DNA of 47,794 bases from an uncultured bacterium (GCA_903907905.1 CAIVPX010000016.1:1-47794); one strand, 5' to 3'; positions 16,851 to 26,221 are shown, counted from the stretch's first letter. The notes: generated by a model from the sequence alone, not told the origin. Program-made: numbers and translations.

Positions 16851-17772
16851 TGAGCAAGCGCTCGCCCTCGCGGCGAAGCGCGCCCTGCTTGATGAGCTCA
16901 TCAAGGGCCCAAGCAAATGCGGCGCTGATTGACCGTCCGATCTGCTCAGCCGCACGGCACAGCACAGAGGCGCTGGCCACCCGCTCGGCCAGCACCTCGA
17001 TCTCGACCGATTCCAGGTCGAGCATGAGGTACTTGATCATGACCTTGAGCGCATGGCGGGCGTTGCGCGTGGGGTCTGCCCGCAGCGCCGCCAGCCGCGA
17101 ACGCGCCGCCTCGAGCGTGCGCGCCACATCGCCAAAGGCCGGCCCGTGCCCAGGCAGCACCAGCGCCACGTCGAACCCCTCGATCAGATCGAGCATGGCC
17201 TGCTGTTCGGCAAACCCCGAGTCGCCGGAGAGCTCCGGAAAGATGACGCCAAAACCACTCTGCCAGAGCACGTCGGCCGATACCAGCAGCCGGTGCGCCG
17301 GGCAGTAGAGGATGATGCTCTTGGCGTCGTGGCCGGGCGCGGCATGAACCTGCCAGCGGGCATCGCCCAGCCAAAGCGTCTCGCCGGGTACGAGCGCTAC
17401 GTGGGCACTGAAGCGCTCGCAGCGCTGCGCCGTGCCCTCGTAGCTGAGCGCGGCCGTATCCCAGCGCGCCACGTCGTCGAGGCTCGCCTGCGGCACGTGG
17501 ATCTCGCATTGGTAGCGCGCAGCCAGCGCCGCATTGCCGCCGCAGTGGTCAGAGTGCAGATGGGTGTTGAGCAGGCGGGTGAGCCGCGGGCGACCCAGGG
17601 CCTCGAGCCCGCGCGCGACCAGCTCGAGCGCAAGCGGCGCGTGCTTGACGTAGCCCGAGTCGATGAGCGTAGCACCCTCAGCGTCGTCGGCGATCAGCAC
17701 CATGTTGGACGACAGCCAATCGCGCTCGATGAAGCGCATGCCGGCGGGCAGATCGGGGAGGTTTGAACGCAT
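16843..17772 (-). CDS. Metallo-beta-lactamase-fold hydrolase
   Basis: A 309-residue MBL-fold protein with the zinc-binding motif THLHSDHCGG (about residues 70-79), a second histidine in APGHDAKS (about residue 145), an aspartate in SADVLW, and a last histidine in LPGHGPAFGD. The C-terminal 80 residues form a helical cap like that of LACTB2-type and glyoxalase II-like thioesterases. A role as a thioester hydrolase in the liu operon is inferred. The substrate is not known. It starts 21 bases after the DUF1289 gene and overlaps the GNAT start. Confidence 0.88.
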   Translation of the reverse strand: MRSNLPDLPAGMRFIERDWLSSNMVLIADDAEGATLIDSGYVKHAPLALELVARGLEALGRPRLTRLLNTHLHSDHCGGNAALAARYQCEIHVPQASLDDVARWDTAALSYEGTAQRCERFSAHVALVPGETLWLGDARWQVHAAPGHDAKSIILYCPAHRLLVSADVLWQSGFGVIFPELSGDSGFAEQQAMLDLIEGFDVALVLPGHGPAFGDVARTLEAARSRLAALRADPTRNARHALKVMIKYLMLDLESVEIEVLAERVASASVLCRAAEQIGRSISAAFAWALDELIKQGALRREGERLLNV

Positions 17773-17793
17773 GATGCGCAGCCTCGACGCCGC

Positions 17794-18051
17794 TCAGCCC
17801 GGCGGGTGGGCGCGCAGCACCTCACGCGCGCCCTCACGCCCGATCTTGGCGCCCAGCGCCGCCTCGAGCTCGATGTCGAAATGCTGCGCGAGCTGGATCC
17901 AGACCTGCATGCGCTCGGCGTCGTCGTACAGCGTCCAGGCCTCGATCTGCTCGATGGTGCGCGTGCAACCGGCGCAGCGTCCATCGTCTTCGATCTGACA
18001 GACCGAGATGCAGGGTGAGGGCACGCGCGGGGCCTGATCGGAAGGGTTCAT
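17794..18051 (-). CDS. DUF1289 family small cysteine protein
   Basis: An 85-residue protein of the DUF1289 family, with the signature PSPCISVCQI followed by RCAGCTRT. The four cysteines look like a metal-binding cluster. The C-terminal half is helical. No function is established for the family, although members often sit beside Fe-S or CoA-metabolism genes. It starts three bases after the HMG-CoA lyase stop and is in the liu operon. Confidence 0.88.
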   Translation of the reverse strand: MNPSDQAPRVPSPCISVCQIEDDGRCAGCTRTIEQIEAWTLYDDAERMQVWIQLAQHFDIELEAALGAKIGREGAREVLRAHPPG

Positions 18052-18054
18052 GGC

Positions 18055-18984
18055 TCAGGCCCCCGCTGCGTCGGCCTGCGCGGCACGGCGCGTGGCCAGT
18101 GCGCTGCCCGCGCGCGAGGCGTTCTTGCGGCCGAGCTGCGCCGAGATCCACTGGCCCGCCTCGACCAGCCGATCGAGATCGAGCCCGGTGTCGATGCCCA
18201 GCCCATGCAGCAGGTAGACGACATCCTCGGTAGCGACATTGCCGGTGGCGCCCTTGGCGTACGGGCAGCCGCCCAATCCGGCAATCGAGCTGTCGAATCG
18301 GTTGACACCCACCTCCAGGCAGGCCAGCACATTGGCCACCGCCTGCCCGTAGGTATCGTGAAAATGTCCGGAAATCTGAGCGATCGGGAATTCATGCGCG
18401 GCCGCCTCGAAAACGGCCTTGACGCGCCCGGCCGTTCCGACGCCGATGGTGTCGGCAATACCGATCTCGTGGCAGCCGAGATCGCGCATGCGCCGGACCA
18501 GATCGACTACGGATTCGATCGACACCTCGCCCTGATAGGGGCAGCCCAGCGCCACCGAGATGGCCGCGCGCAAGCGGATGCCGTTGGTAAGTGCCGCCTG
18601 CGCAACCGGGCGAAAGCGCTCGATGCTCTCAGCCACTGAGCAGTTGGTGTTGCGCATGGAAAAGGCTTCGCTCGCGGCCCCGAAGATCACCACCTCGTCG
18701 ACCCCCGAGGCCAGTGCGCCCTCGAAGCCCTTCATGTTGGGCGTGAGCACCGAAATCGTGAGGCCAGCGCGGCGCGGCAACTGCGCCAGCACCTGTGCGG
18801 CATCGGCCATCTGCGGAACCCACTTGGGCGAGACGAACGAGGTGGCCTCGAGATTGGCGACGCCCGCCGCCAGCAGTTGCCGACACAGTTCAAGCTTGAC
18901 CTCGGTGGGCACCGGCTGCTGTTCATTTTGCAGGCCGTCGCGCGGACCGACTTCGGTGATGTGGACAACTTTCGGAAAGGCCAT
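18055..18984 (-). CDS. mvaB: Hydroxymethylglutaryl-CoA lyase
   Basis: A 309-residue TIM-barrel enzyme that cleaves HMG-CoA to acetyl-CoA and acetoacetate, the last step of leucine breakdown. Motifs are EVGPRDGLQNE near the N-terminus, the metal ligands in HFHDTYGQA, and the active-site signature AGLGGCPYAKGATGN with its catalytic cysteine. The length matches bacterial LiuE/MvaB. It starts at ATG 18984 with GGGAG upstream. A run of 72 open codons further upstream lacks family sequence and was excluded. It lies after the GhrA-like gene, separated by 103 bases that hold a hairpin. Confidence 0.95.
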   Translation of the reverse strand: MAFPKVVHITEVGPRDGLQNEQQPVPTEVKLELCRQLLAAGVANLEATSFVSPKWVPQMADAAQVLAQLPRRAGLTISVLTPNMKGFEGALASGVDEVVIFGAASEAFSMRNTNCSVAESIERFRPVAQAALTNGIRLRAAISVALGCPYQGEVSIESVVDLVRRMRDLGCHEIGIADTIGVGTAGRVKAVFEAAAHEFPIAQISGHFHDTYGQAVANVLACLEVGVNRFDSSIAGLGGCPYAKGATGNVATEDVVYLLHGLGIDTGLDLDRLVEAGQWISAQLGRKNASRAGSALATRRAAQADAAGA

Positions 18985-19002
18985 GTCAGCTCCCTGTGAA
19001 CG

Positions 19003-19026
19003 CCGGGGCGCCTGCAACGGCCCCGG
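19003..19026 (-). other. Intercistronic hairpin between the GhrA-like gene and mvaB
   Basis: CCGGGGC (19003-19009) and GCCCCGG (19020-19026) form a 7-bp stem with a 10-base loop in the 103-base spacer. No U-run follows on the minus strand, so it is probably not a terminator. It may help segment the operon transcript. Confidence 0.45.
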
Positions 19027-19087
19027 AGCGTGTCGTGTGAAGAATACGCCGCGAAACGCGCCGCTCGCGGAGACTGCCGGGTGGCAT

Positions 19088-20176
19088 TCAGTAGCCTCGC
19101 GCGCGGTCGATGAGCCCACCCGCAGGCGCCCCCGATTCGAGGCGGGCAATCTTGCCTGCCACCTGGCGGGCCGAGTCGGCCACCACCGTGATCGCGGCAA
19201 TGTGGGGCGTCAGGCGTACCCGGGGATGGTCCCAGAAACGGTGTGTCGCGGGCAAGGGTTCCTCTCGAAAGACGTCGAGCGTGGCACTGGCAAGGTGGCC
19301 CGAGTCGAGGGCCGCCAGCAGATCGTCATCGACCACGAGCGCACCACGCGCCACATTGATGAGCGAGGCTCCGCGCGGCAAGCAGCCAAGGCGCCGGGCA
19401 TCGAACAGATCGCGGGTATGCGGGGTGAGCGGCGCGAGCAGGATCAGCGACTGACAACCGGACAGAAATGCTTCGAGTCCCTGACGCTCATCGAAACACT
19501 GCACCCCCGGCAAGACCCGGGGCGAGCGCGAGTAAGCCCGCACCGAAAAGCCCAAGGCGAGCAGCGAGCGCGCCACTTCGGCTCCCAGCACGCCCAGCCC
19601 GAACACCCCGACCGTACGCTCGGCGGGTGGCTCGAGCGGCCAATCGTGCCAGCGGCGCTCACGCTGCTGCGACTCATAGCGATCGTAGCGATAGTGAAGG
19701 CGCAGCACCTCGTGGCAGCAGTAGGCCGCCATCTGCTGGGCCATGCCGGCGTCTTCGATCCGATGCACCGGCAGCTGAGCGGGCAGCGCCGGGTGCCGCA
19801 GCAGCTGATCCACGCCGGCCCCGGCGGCAAACACCGCCTTGAGCGAGCGGTGGCGATGAAAGAAGCCACTGTCGGGCCGCCAGACGACCGCGTAGTCGGC
19901 GACCCGGTCGGTGGCAAGGTCGGTGGTGGCGGGGTCGGTCGGCTGGGACGCTGCCGCCGATCCGGCATCAAGGGCGCGAGAGGCCGAGGCCATCGGCGCC
20001 TGAGCGACATCGATGAACACCTGAGCACCGGGCAACACCACCCGAATCGCTTCGGCCCAGTCCTGCGCCGTCGAGCGATCCGGCAGCGCCACCACCACGA
20101 CCGACGGGCGCTGGCTCACGATACGCACCGATGCGTGATGAGCGAGCGACTCATGGCGTCGTGCCGGCTGGCGCAT
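19088..20176 (-). CDS. D-2-hydroxyacid dehydrogenase, glyoxylate/hydroxypyruvate reductase A-like
   Basis: A protein of up to 362 residues with an NAD(P)-binding Rossmann domain (GVFGLGVLGAEVA) and the catalytic triad of the D-2-hydroxyacid dehydrogenase family: Arg in NVARGAL, Glu in DVFREEPLP and His in LTPHIAA. It should reduce 2-oxoacids such as glyoxylate or hydroxypyruvate. The first 30 residues before RPSVVVVALPD are poorly supported, so GTG codons inside them are alternative starts. As written the start overlaps the end of the biotin carboxylase gene by 26 bases. No standard leucine pathway step needs this enzyme. Confidence 0.85.
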   Translation of the reverse strand: MRQPARRHESLAHHASVRIVSQRPSVVVVALPDRSTAQDWAEAIRVVLPGAQVFIDVAQAPMASASRALDAGSAAASQPTDPATTDLATDRVADYAVVWRPDSGFFHRHRSLKAVFAAGAGVDQLLRHPALPAQLPVHRIEDAGMAQQMAAYCCHEVLRLHYRYDRYESQQRERRWHDWPLEPPAERTVGVFGLGVLGAEVARSLLALGFSVRAYSRSPRVLPGVQCFDERQGLEAFLSGCQSLILLAPLTPHTRDLFDARRLGCLPRGASLINVARGALVVDDDLLAALDSGHLASATLDVFREEPLPATHRFWDHPRVRLTPHIAAITVVADSARQVAGKIARLESGAPAGGLIDRARGY

Positions 20177-22214
20177 CGAGAGGCTCGAGCGCGATCAGCG
20201 CGTGGCCCTCCTGCACCTGCTCGCCCGGCGCATGGTGAATCGCACTCACACGCCCGGCATGCGGCGCGTGGATGACATGTTCCATTTTCATGGCTTCGAG
20301 CACCACCAGCGGCTGGCCACGGGTGACGATCGCGCCGGGCTCGACCATGAGCGCGATCACCTTGCCCGGCATCGGCGCGGTCAGGCGCCCGGCCTCGGAC
20401 AAGCCCTCATCGCTTTGCGCGCCCAGGGGCAGCACCTCGAAGCTGCGATGCACGCCGGACTCGAAAAGGTGCAGCTGCCCGTCCTCAACATGAGCACCCA
20501 GCGCAAACGCGGCGCTGCCGATCAAACCGGTGAACCGTCCCGACTCGCGCTGGAAATGGAGTGCGGCCAGGCACAGCGACTGATCGGCGTCATGCACCAC
20601 GTAGCCCGCGTCCGAGCGTGAATATTCGATGCGCAGTTCGCAGACGGACGATCCGCTCGCCAGCCGCAGCACGCGCTCACCCGCGCCGTGCACGCGCCAG
20701 CCGTCACGAGCCGCCCAGGGGTCGCGCCAGCCGGCCGCTGCCGTGGGCGCGCCATGGGACTCGAGAGCAAGCACCAGTGCGGCCGCCAGCGCCCAGTCGC
20801 GCAGGGTCGGCGCAGGCGGCTCGGCCAGGAGCACCTCGCGTTCGCGCTCGATCAGGCCGGTTTCGAGCGCGCCGCCGGTGAAGGCCGGCGAGCGCATCAG
20901 CCGCCCGAGAAACGCCACGTTGGTCGACGGCCCGACCACCTGCACCTGCTCGAGCGCCTGCGCCATTCTGGCAATCGCCTGCGCGCGGTCGGTGCCCCAG
21001 ACGATGAGCTTGGCGATCATGGGATCGTAGTGGGGGGTGATCTCGTCGCCCGCGCGCACGCCGCTGTCAATTCGCACTGCGGCGGGCTCACCGCCCGGCA
21101 CGCCTGAGCCGACGCGAAAGGGCACCGCTGGCGGCAGGCCAAGCACGCTCAGCCGACCGATCGAGGGCAGAAAGCCGCGTTCGGGGTTTTCAGCATAAAG
21201 GCGTGCCTCGATCGCATGACCCCGGATGGCGAGCGCCTCCTGGCTTGCCGGCAGCGGCTCGCCCGCCGCCACCCGAAGCTGCCACTCGACCAGATCGAAG
21301 CCGGTGATCATTTCGGTCACAGGATGCTCGACCTGCAGGCGCGTATTCATCTCCATGAAGTAGAAACGCCCGTCCTGCTCGGCAATGAACTCAACCGTCC
21401 CCGCACCCTCGTAGCCCACCGCCCGGGCCGCCGCCACGGCAGCCTCGCCCATCTCGCGGCGACGCCCCTCGGTCATGCCTGGCGCCGGCGCCTCTTCGAT
21501 CACCTTCTGGTGACGGCGCTGTACCGAGCAGTCGCGCTCGAACAGGTGCACGCAGTGGCCATGCCGATCGGCAAATACCTGGATTTCGATGTGGCGGGGA
21601 CGACGCAGGTAGCGCTCGATGAGCACCTGATCGCTGCCGAACGATGCCGCCGCCTCACGCTTGCATGAGGCGAGCATCGCCCCGAAGTCTTCGCTGCGCT
21701 CGACGATGCGCATGCCCTTGCCGCCACCGCCGGCGCTGGCCTTGATGAGCACCGGATAGCCGATGGCGTCAGCCTGCTCGCGCAGGAACGCAGCCTCCTG
21801 GCGCTCGCCGTGATAACCGGGCACAAGCGGTACGCCTGCACCGGCCATGAGGGACTTGGCGGCCGACTTGCTGCCCATTGCGGCAATGGCGGCGGGCGGC
21901 GGACCGATGAAGACCAGGCCTGCGTCGGCGACCGCACGGGCAAAGGCCTCGTTCTCGGAGAGAAACCCGTAGCCAGGGTGAATGGCCTGGGCACCGGACT
22001 GGCACGCCATCGCGATGATGCGTTCGCCCAGCAGATACGACTCGCGTGCCGGCGCAGGACCCAGCCGCAGTGCCTGATCGCAGGCCGCAACATGCGCCGA
22101 GCGGGCGTCGGCATCAGAGTAGACAGCCACGGTCGAGACGCCCAGACGTCGCGCCGTCGCAGCCACCCGACAGGCGATTTCGCCGCGATTGGCAATCAGG
22201 ATCTTTGAGAACAT
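20151..22214 (-). CDS. liuD: Methylcrotonyl-CoA carboxylase biotin-containing alpha subunit
   Basis: A 687-residue protein: a biotin carboxylase domain (KILIANRGEIACRV start, ATP-grasp GGGGKGMRIV, and EMNTRLQVEHPVTE) followed by a linker and a biotinyl domain with EAMKMEH, so the biotinylated lysine is Lys643. It carboxylates biotin in the cytoplasm, passing CO2 to LiuB, which makes 3-methylglutaconyl-CoA. The ATG at 22214 gives the family N-terminus, although the frame is open another 206 codons upstream, opposite the liuB end. The gap to liuB is 11 bases. Geranyl-CoA or acetyl/propionyl-CoA carboxylases are alternatives, but the flanking ivd and mvaB favour methylcrotonyl-CoA. Confidence 0.93.
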   Translation of the reverse strand: MFSKILIANRGEIACRVAATARRLGVSTVAVYSDADARSAHVAACDQALRLGPAPARESYLLGERIIAMACQSGAQAIHPGYGFLSENEAFARAVADAGLVFIGPPPAAIAAMGSKSAAKSLMAGAGVPLVPGYHGERQEAAFLREQADAIGYPVLIKASAGGGGKGMRIVERSEDFGAMLASCKREAAASFGSDQVLIERYLRRPRHIEIQVFADRHGHCVHLFERDCSVQRRHQKVIEEAPAPGMTEGRRREMGEAAVAAARAVGYEGAGTVEFIAEQDGRFYFMEMNTRLQVEHPVTEMITGFDLVEWQLRVAAGEPLPASQEALAIRGHAIEARLYAENPERGFLPSIGRLSVLGLPPAVPFRVGSGVPGGEPAAVRIDSGVRAGDEITPHYDPMIAKLIVWGTDRAQAIARMAQALEQVQVVGPSTNVAFLGRLMRSPAFTGGALETGLIEREREVLLAEPPAPTLRDWALAAALVLALESHGAPTAAAGWRDPWAARDGWRVHGAGERVLRLASGSSVCELRIEYSRSDAGYVVHDADQSLCLAALHFQRESGRFTGLIGSAAFALGAHVEDGQLHLFESGVHRSFEVLPLGAQSDEGLSEAGRLTAPMPGKVIALMVEPGAIVTRGQPLVVLEAMKMEHVIHAPHAGRVSAIHHAPGEQVQEGHALIALEPLDAPAGTTP

Positions 22215-22225
22215 CGGCTCTGGCC

Positions 22226-23833
22226 TCACATCCGGAAGACGCCGAACCGGGTCGGCGGAATCGGCGCATTGAGCGCGGCGGAGAGCCCCAGCGCGAGCAC
22301 GCGGCGCGTGTCGGCGGGATCGATGATGCCGTCGTCCCACAGGCGCGCACTGGCGTAGTAGGGGTGGCCCTGGCGCTCGTACTGCTCGCGGATGGGTTCC
22401 CGAAACGCGGCCTCGTCTTCGGCGCTCCAGCTGCCGCCGCGCGACTCGATACCGTCGCGCCGCACCGTGGCGAGCACCGCCGCGGCCTGCTCGCCCCCCA
22501 TCACGCTGATGCGCGCATTGGGCCACATCCAGAGAAACCGGGGCGAATAGGCGCGCCCGCACATGCCGTAGTTGCCGGCGCCAAACGAGCCGCCAATGAT
22601 CACCGTGAGCTTGGGCACCTGGGCGCAGGCCACCGCCGTGACGAGCTTGGCGCCGGCGCGCGCAATGCCTTCGTTTTCGTACTTGCGACCGACCATGAAG
22701 CCGGTGATGTTCTGCAGAAAGATGAGCGGGATGCGGCGCTGCGCGCACAGCTCGATGAAGTGCGCGCCCTTGGCGGCCGATTCGGCAAACAGAATGCCGT
22801 TGTTGGCGATGATGCCCACGGGCATGCCGCACAGCCGGGCAAAGCCGGTGACCAGCGTGCTGCCAAAGCGCGCCTTGAATTCATCGAACTCGGAGCCGTC
22901 GACCACGCGCGCAATCACCTCACGCACATCGAAGGGCTTGCGCGAATCGACCGGGATAACGCCGTGGAGCTCTTCGGCGGCATAAAGCGGCTCGCGCGAT
23001 TCGCTGCAAACGAGTTGATCGGGTTTGCGGTGGTTGAGCGCGCCCACGATTGAGCGCGCAAGCGACAGCGCATGCGAATCGTCGGCCGCCAGATGATCTG
23101 CCACGCCCGACAGGCGCGTGTGCACATCGCCACCGCCCAGGTCTTCGGCGCTGACCACCTCGCCAGTGGCCGCCTTGACCAGCGGCGGCCCACCCAGAAA
23201 GATGGTGCCCTGGTTGCGAACGATGATGGCCTCGTCGCTCATGGCGGGCACGTAAGCGCCGCCCGCCGTGCAGGAACCCATGACCACCGCGATCTGGGCA
23301 ATGCCCTCGGCCGAGAGCGTGGCCTGGTTGTAGAAAATGCGCCCGAAGTGGTCGCGGTCGGGAAACACCTCGTCCTGGTTGGGCAGATTGGCGCCGCCCG
23401 AGTCGACCAGATAGATGCAGGGCAGGCGATTCTCGCGGGCAATCTCCTGCGCGCGCAGGTGCTTCTTGACGGTGATGGGGTAGTAGGTGCCGCCCTTGAC
23501 CGTGGCGTCATTGCAGACGATGACGCACTCGATGCCGTTGACCCGGCCGATACCGGTGATGAGGCCGGCGCAGGGCGCCTCGTCGTCGTACATCCCCCAG
23601 GCGGCCAGCGGCGACAGCTCTAGAAAGGGGCTGCCGGGATCGAGCAACTGCTCGACGCGCTTGCGGGGCAGCAGCTTGCCACGGGACACGTGACGCGCGC
23701 GCGCCACCTCACCGCCGCCGGCGGCGGCCTGCTGGACCTTCTGGCGCAGGTCACCCACCAGCGCACGCATGGCCTGCGCATTGGCGACAAAGTCGGCGGC
23801 GCGGGTATCGAGCTTGCTCTGAATCTGGGACAT
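22226..23833 (-). CDS. liuB: Methylcrotonyl-CoA carboxylase carboxyltransferase beta subunit
   Basis: A 535-residue carboxyltransferase that moves CO2 from biotin to 3-methylcrotonyl-CoA. The N-terminal half has the KHLRAQEIA region and [18 protein letters not shown]. The C-terminal half has [11 protein letters not shown] and [16 protein letters not shown]. It is similar in length to other MCC beta chains (about 535). The C-terminal FGVFRM is a family hallmark. It starts 24 bases after the acyl-CoA dehydrogenase stop and leads directly into liuD with no liuC between. Confidence 0.94.
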   Translation of the reverse strand: MSQIQSKLDTRAADFVANAQAMRALVGDLRQKVQQAAAGGGEVARARHVSRGKLLPRKRVEQLLDPGSPFLELSPLAAWGMYDDEAPCAGLITGIGRVNGIECVIVCNDATVKGGTYYPITVKKHLRAQEIARENRLPCIYLVDSGGANLPNQDEVFPDRDHFGRIFYNQATLSAEGIAQIAVVMGSCTAGGAYVPAMSDEAIIVRNQGTIFLGGPPLVKAATGEVVSAEDLGGGDVHTRLSGVADHLAADDSHALSLARSIVGALNHRKPDQLVCSESREPLYAAEELHGVIPVDSRKPFDVREVIARVVDGSEFDEFKARFGSTLVTGFARLCGMPVGIIANNGILFAESAAKGAHFIELCAQRRIPLIFLQNITGFMVGRKYENEGIARAGAKLVTAVACAQVPKLTVIIGGSFGAGNYGMCGRAYSPRFLWMWPNARISVMGGEQAAAVLATVRRDGIESRGGSWSAEDEAAFREPIREQYERQGHPYYASARLWDDGIIDPADTRRVLALGLSAALNAPIPPTRFGVFRM

Positions 23834-23857
23834 GGGAATTCCGTTGCGTGGGAGCGC

Positions 23858-24991
23858 TCAGGCAGCGAGCGCGCGGCCGATCAGGATGCGCTGGATGTCG
23901 CTGGTGCCTTCGTAGATCTGGCACACGCGCACATCGCGATAGATGCGCTCGACCGGAAAATCGTTCACATACCCGTAGCCGCCGTGGATCTGGATCGCGT
24001 CCGAGCACACCCGCTCAGCGGTTTCCGAGGCAAAGAGCTTGGCCATGGCGGCTTCCTTGAGGCAGGGCTCGCCCGCGTCCTTCATCGAGGCCGTATGAAG
24101 GATGAGCTGGCGCGCCGCTTCGATGCCCGTGGCCATGTCGGCCAGGCGAAAGGACACCGCCTGGTGGTTGAAGATGGGCGCACCAAAGGCCTCGCGCTCG
24201 TGTGCATAGCGCAACGCCGCCTCGAACGCGGCACGCGCCATGCCCACCGACTGGGCCGCAATGCCGATGCGGCCACCCTCGAGCCCCGAGAGCGCGATCT
24301 TATAGCCCTGGCCGACTTCGCCAATGAGGTGGGAGGCTGGTACCCGGCAGCGCTCGAGCGCGATCTGCGCGGTGTCGGACGAGTGCTGGCCAAGCTTCTT
24401 TTCGAGATGGGCGACGCGGTAGCCGGACGTGTCGGTGGGCACCAGAAACGCCGAGATGCCGCGCTTGCCCGCCTCGCGGTCGGTCACCGCCATGACGATG
24501 GCGACATCGCCGTTTTGCCCCGAGGTAATGAACTGCTTGACGCCATCGAGCACCCAGTGCTCGCCCTCGAGCCGCGCCGTGGTGCGCAGCGCCGAGGCAT
24601 CCGACCCCACGTGCGGCTCGGTCAGGCAGAAGGCGCCCAGCATCTGGCCACTCGCGAGCGGCCGCAGCCATTGCGCCTTCTGGTGCTCGTTACCCCAGGC
24701 CATGAGGATGGAACACACCGGGCAATTGTTGACCGAGACCACGGTGGATGTACCGCCATCGCCCGCGGCGATTTCCTCGATCACCAGCGCAAGCGAGACA
24801 TAGTCGAGCCCCGCGCCCCCCCAGTGCTCGGGCACCGCCACACCGTAGCAGCCCAGTGCAGCAAGTCCCGCCAGCGCCTTGGCTGGAAAGATGCTGTAGC
24901 GGTCCCACTGCGCCGCGTGCGGGGTGATGTGATCGCGGACGAAATCGCGTACCGCTTCGCGAATCATCCGGTGGTCTTCAGTGAGCAACAT
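23858..24991 (-). CDS. Acyl-CoA dehydrogenase (short/branched-chain type)
   Basis: A 377-residue FAD-dependent acyl-CoA dehydrogenase that introduces an alpha-beta double bond, passing electrons to ETF. The FAD-binding FCLTEPHVGSDAS and WVLDGVKQFITSG segments and the final RILIGRAL tail are clear. The catalytic base is Glu361 in QIYEGTSDIQR, the position used by short- and medium-chain enzymes, unlike the isovaleryl enzyme upstream in the same operon. The substrate is probably butyryl-CoA or a 2-methyl-branched acyl-CoA (inferred). It starts 33 bases after the thiolase stop. Confidence 0.92.
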   Translation of the reverse strand: MLLTEDHRMIREAVRDFVRDHITPHAAQWDRYSIFPAKALAGLAALGCYGVAVPEHWGGAGLDYVSLALVIEEIAAGDGGTSTVVSVNNCPVCSILMAWGNEHQKAQWLRPLASGQMLGAFCLTEPHVGSDASALRTTARLEGEHWVLDGVKQFITSGQNGDVAIVMAVTDREAGKRGISAFLVPTDTSGYRVAHLEKKLGQHSSDTAQIALERCRVPASHLIGEVGQGYKIALSGLEGGRIGIAAQSVGMARAAFEAALRYAHEREAFGAPIFNHQAVSFRLADMATGIEAARQLILHTASMKDAGEPCLKEAAMAKLFASETAERVCSDAIQIHGGYGYVNDFPVERIYRDVRVCQIYEGTSDIQRILIGRALAA

Positions 24992-25024
24992 GGTCGGGGC
25001 GTTCGGCTGGATGCGGGTGCGGGC

Positions 25025-26221
25025 TCAGACCATCTCGATGGCGACGGCGGTTGCCTCGCCCCCGCCGATGCACAGCGACGCCACGCCGCGCTTGAGCGAG
25101 CGCGCGCGCAAGGCGCCAATGAGCGTGACGATCAGGCGTGCGCCCGACGCGCCGATGGGGTGACCGAGCGCCACCGCACCGCCGTTGACATTGACCTTGG
25201 CGTGATCGATCCCGTGCTCTTTCATAGCGGCCATGGCGACGACGGCAAAGGCCTCGTTGATCTCGAAGAGGTCAACGCTCGCGGTGTTCCAGCCCGTTTT
25301 CTTGTAGAGCTTTTCAATGGCGCCCACCGGGGCGGTGGTGAACCATTGCGGCTCCTGAGCGTGCGTCGCATGAGCAAGCAGACGCGCCACCGGCTTGAGC
25401 CCCAGCGCGCTCGCGGTCGACTGGCGCATCATCACGAGCGCGGCCGCGCCGTCGGAGATCGATGAGGAGGTGGCAGCCGTGACCGAGCCATCCTTGCGAA
25501 AGGCGGGTTTGAGCGTGGGAATCTTGTCGACGTTGGCCTTGAAGGGGGCCTCGTCCTTGCTGATCTCGACATCGCCCTTGCGGCCCGCTACGGTGATTGG
25601 CGCGATCTCCCAGGCGAAGCTGCCATCGGTGTTGGCGGCCAGCGCGCGTCGGGTCGATTCGATGGCGTAGGCGTCTTGCGCCTCGCGACTGAAGCTGTAC
25701 TTGCCCGCGCAGTCTTCCGCGAAATTGCCCATCGACTTGCCGCCGCCGTTGGGCATCTTGTCGTAGGCGTCTTCGAGACCGTCAAGCGCCATGTGATCGA
25801 ACAGCGTGCCGTGGCCGTAGCGATAGCCGCCACGACCCTTGAGCATCATGTAGGGGGCATTGCTCATGCTCTCCATGCCGCCAGCCACAATGATGTCTTG
25901 GCTGCCCGCCACCAACAGATCATGCGCGAACATGGCCGCCTTCATGCCCGAGCCGCACACCTTGTTGATGGTAGTGGCACCGGTGGCGCGCGGCAGGCCC
26001 GCGCCGAGCGTCGCCTGGCGGGCCGGCGCCTGGCCCTGGCCGGCCGGCAGTACGCAGCCCATGATCACTTCCTGGATCTGTTCGGACTGCAGGCCCGCGC
26101 GCGCCACCGCAGCGCGGATGGCATGTGCGCCCAGCTGGTGCGCGGCAAAACCGGAGAGCTCCCCGACCATGCTACCGATCGGGGTGCGGGCGACGGAAAC
26201 GATGACAATGGGATCACTCAT
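25025..26221 (-). CDS. atoB: Acetyl-CoA C-acetyltransferase
   Basis: A 398-residue thiolase that condenses or splits acetoacetyl-CoA. The nucleophile is Cys89 in INKVCGSGMKA, the second histidine lies in GGAVALGHPIGASGAR, and the last active-site motif reads CIGGGEATA. The sequence fits the biosynthetic/degradative type I or II short-chain group. In this operon it would process acetoacetyl-CoA formed after HMG-CoA lyase action and CoA transfer. It starts at ATG 26221, 56 bases after the ivd stop, with a hairpin in the spacer. Confidence 0.93.
   Translation of the reverse strand: MSDPIVIVSVARTPIGSMVGELSGFAAHQLGAHAIRAAVARAGLQSEQIQEVIMGCVLPAGQGQAPARQATLGAGLPRATGATTINKVCGSGMKAAMFAHDLLVAGSQDIIVAGGMESMSNAPYMMLKGRGGYRYGHGTLFDHMALDGLEDAYDKMPNGGGKSMGNFAEDCAGKYSFSREAQDAYAIESTRRALAANTDGSFAWEIAPITVAGRKGDVEISKDEAPFKANVDKIPTLKPAFRKDGSVTAATSSSISDGAAALVMMRQSTASALGLKPVARLLAHATHAQEPQWFTTAPVGAIEKLYKKTGWNTASVDLFEINEAFAVVAMAAMKEHGIDHAKVNVNGGAVALGHPIGASGARLIVTLIGALRARSLKRGVASLCIGGGEATAVAIEMV

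Noticed and set aside
22215-22832. 206-codon N-terminal extension of the biotin carboxylase frame
   Set aside because: It overlaps the coding end of liuB on the same strand in another frame and lacks biotin carboxylase sequence. The family start KILIANRGE follows the ATG at 22214.
20151-23833. Geranyl-CoA carboxylase (atu-type) instead of methylcrotonyl-CoA carboxylase
   Set aside because: The operon includes ivd, mvaB and liuR, with no citronellol genes, so the leucine/isovalerate reading fits better.
23690-25465. A 591-codon plus-strand open frame opposite liuB and the acyl-CoA dehydrogenase
   Set aside because: It spans antisense DNA of three operon genes and shows no motif. The minus-strand genes have complete active sites.
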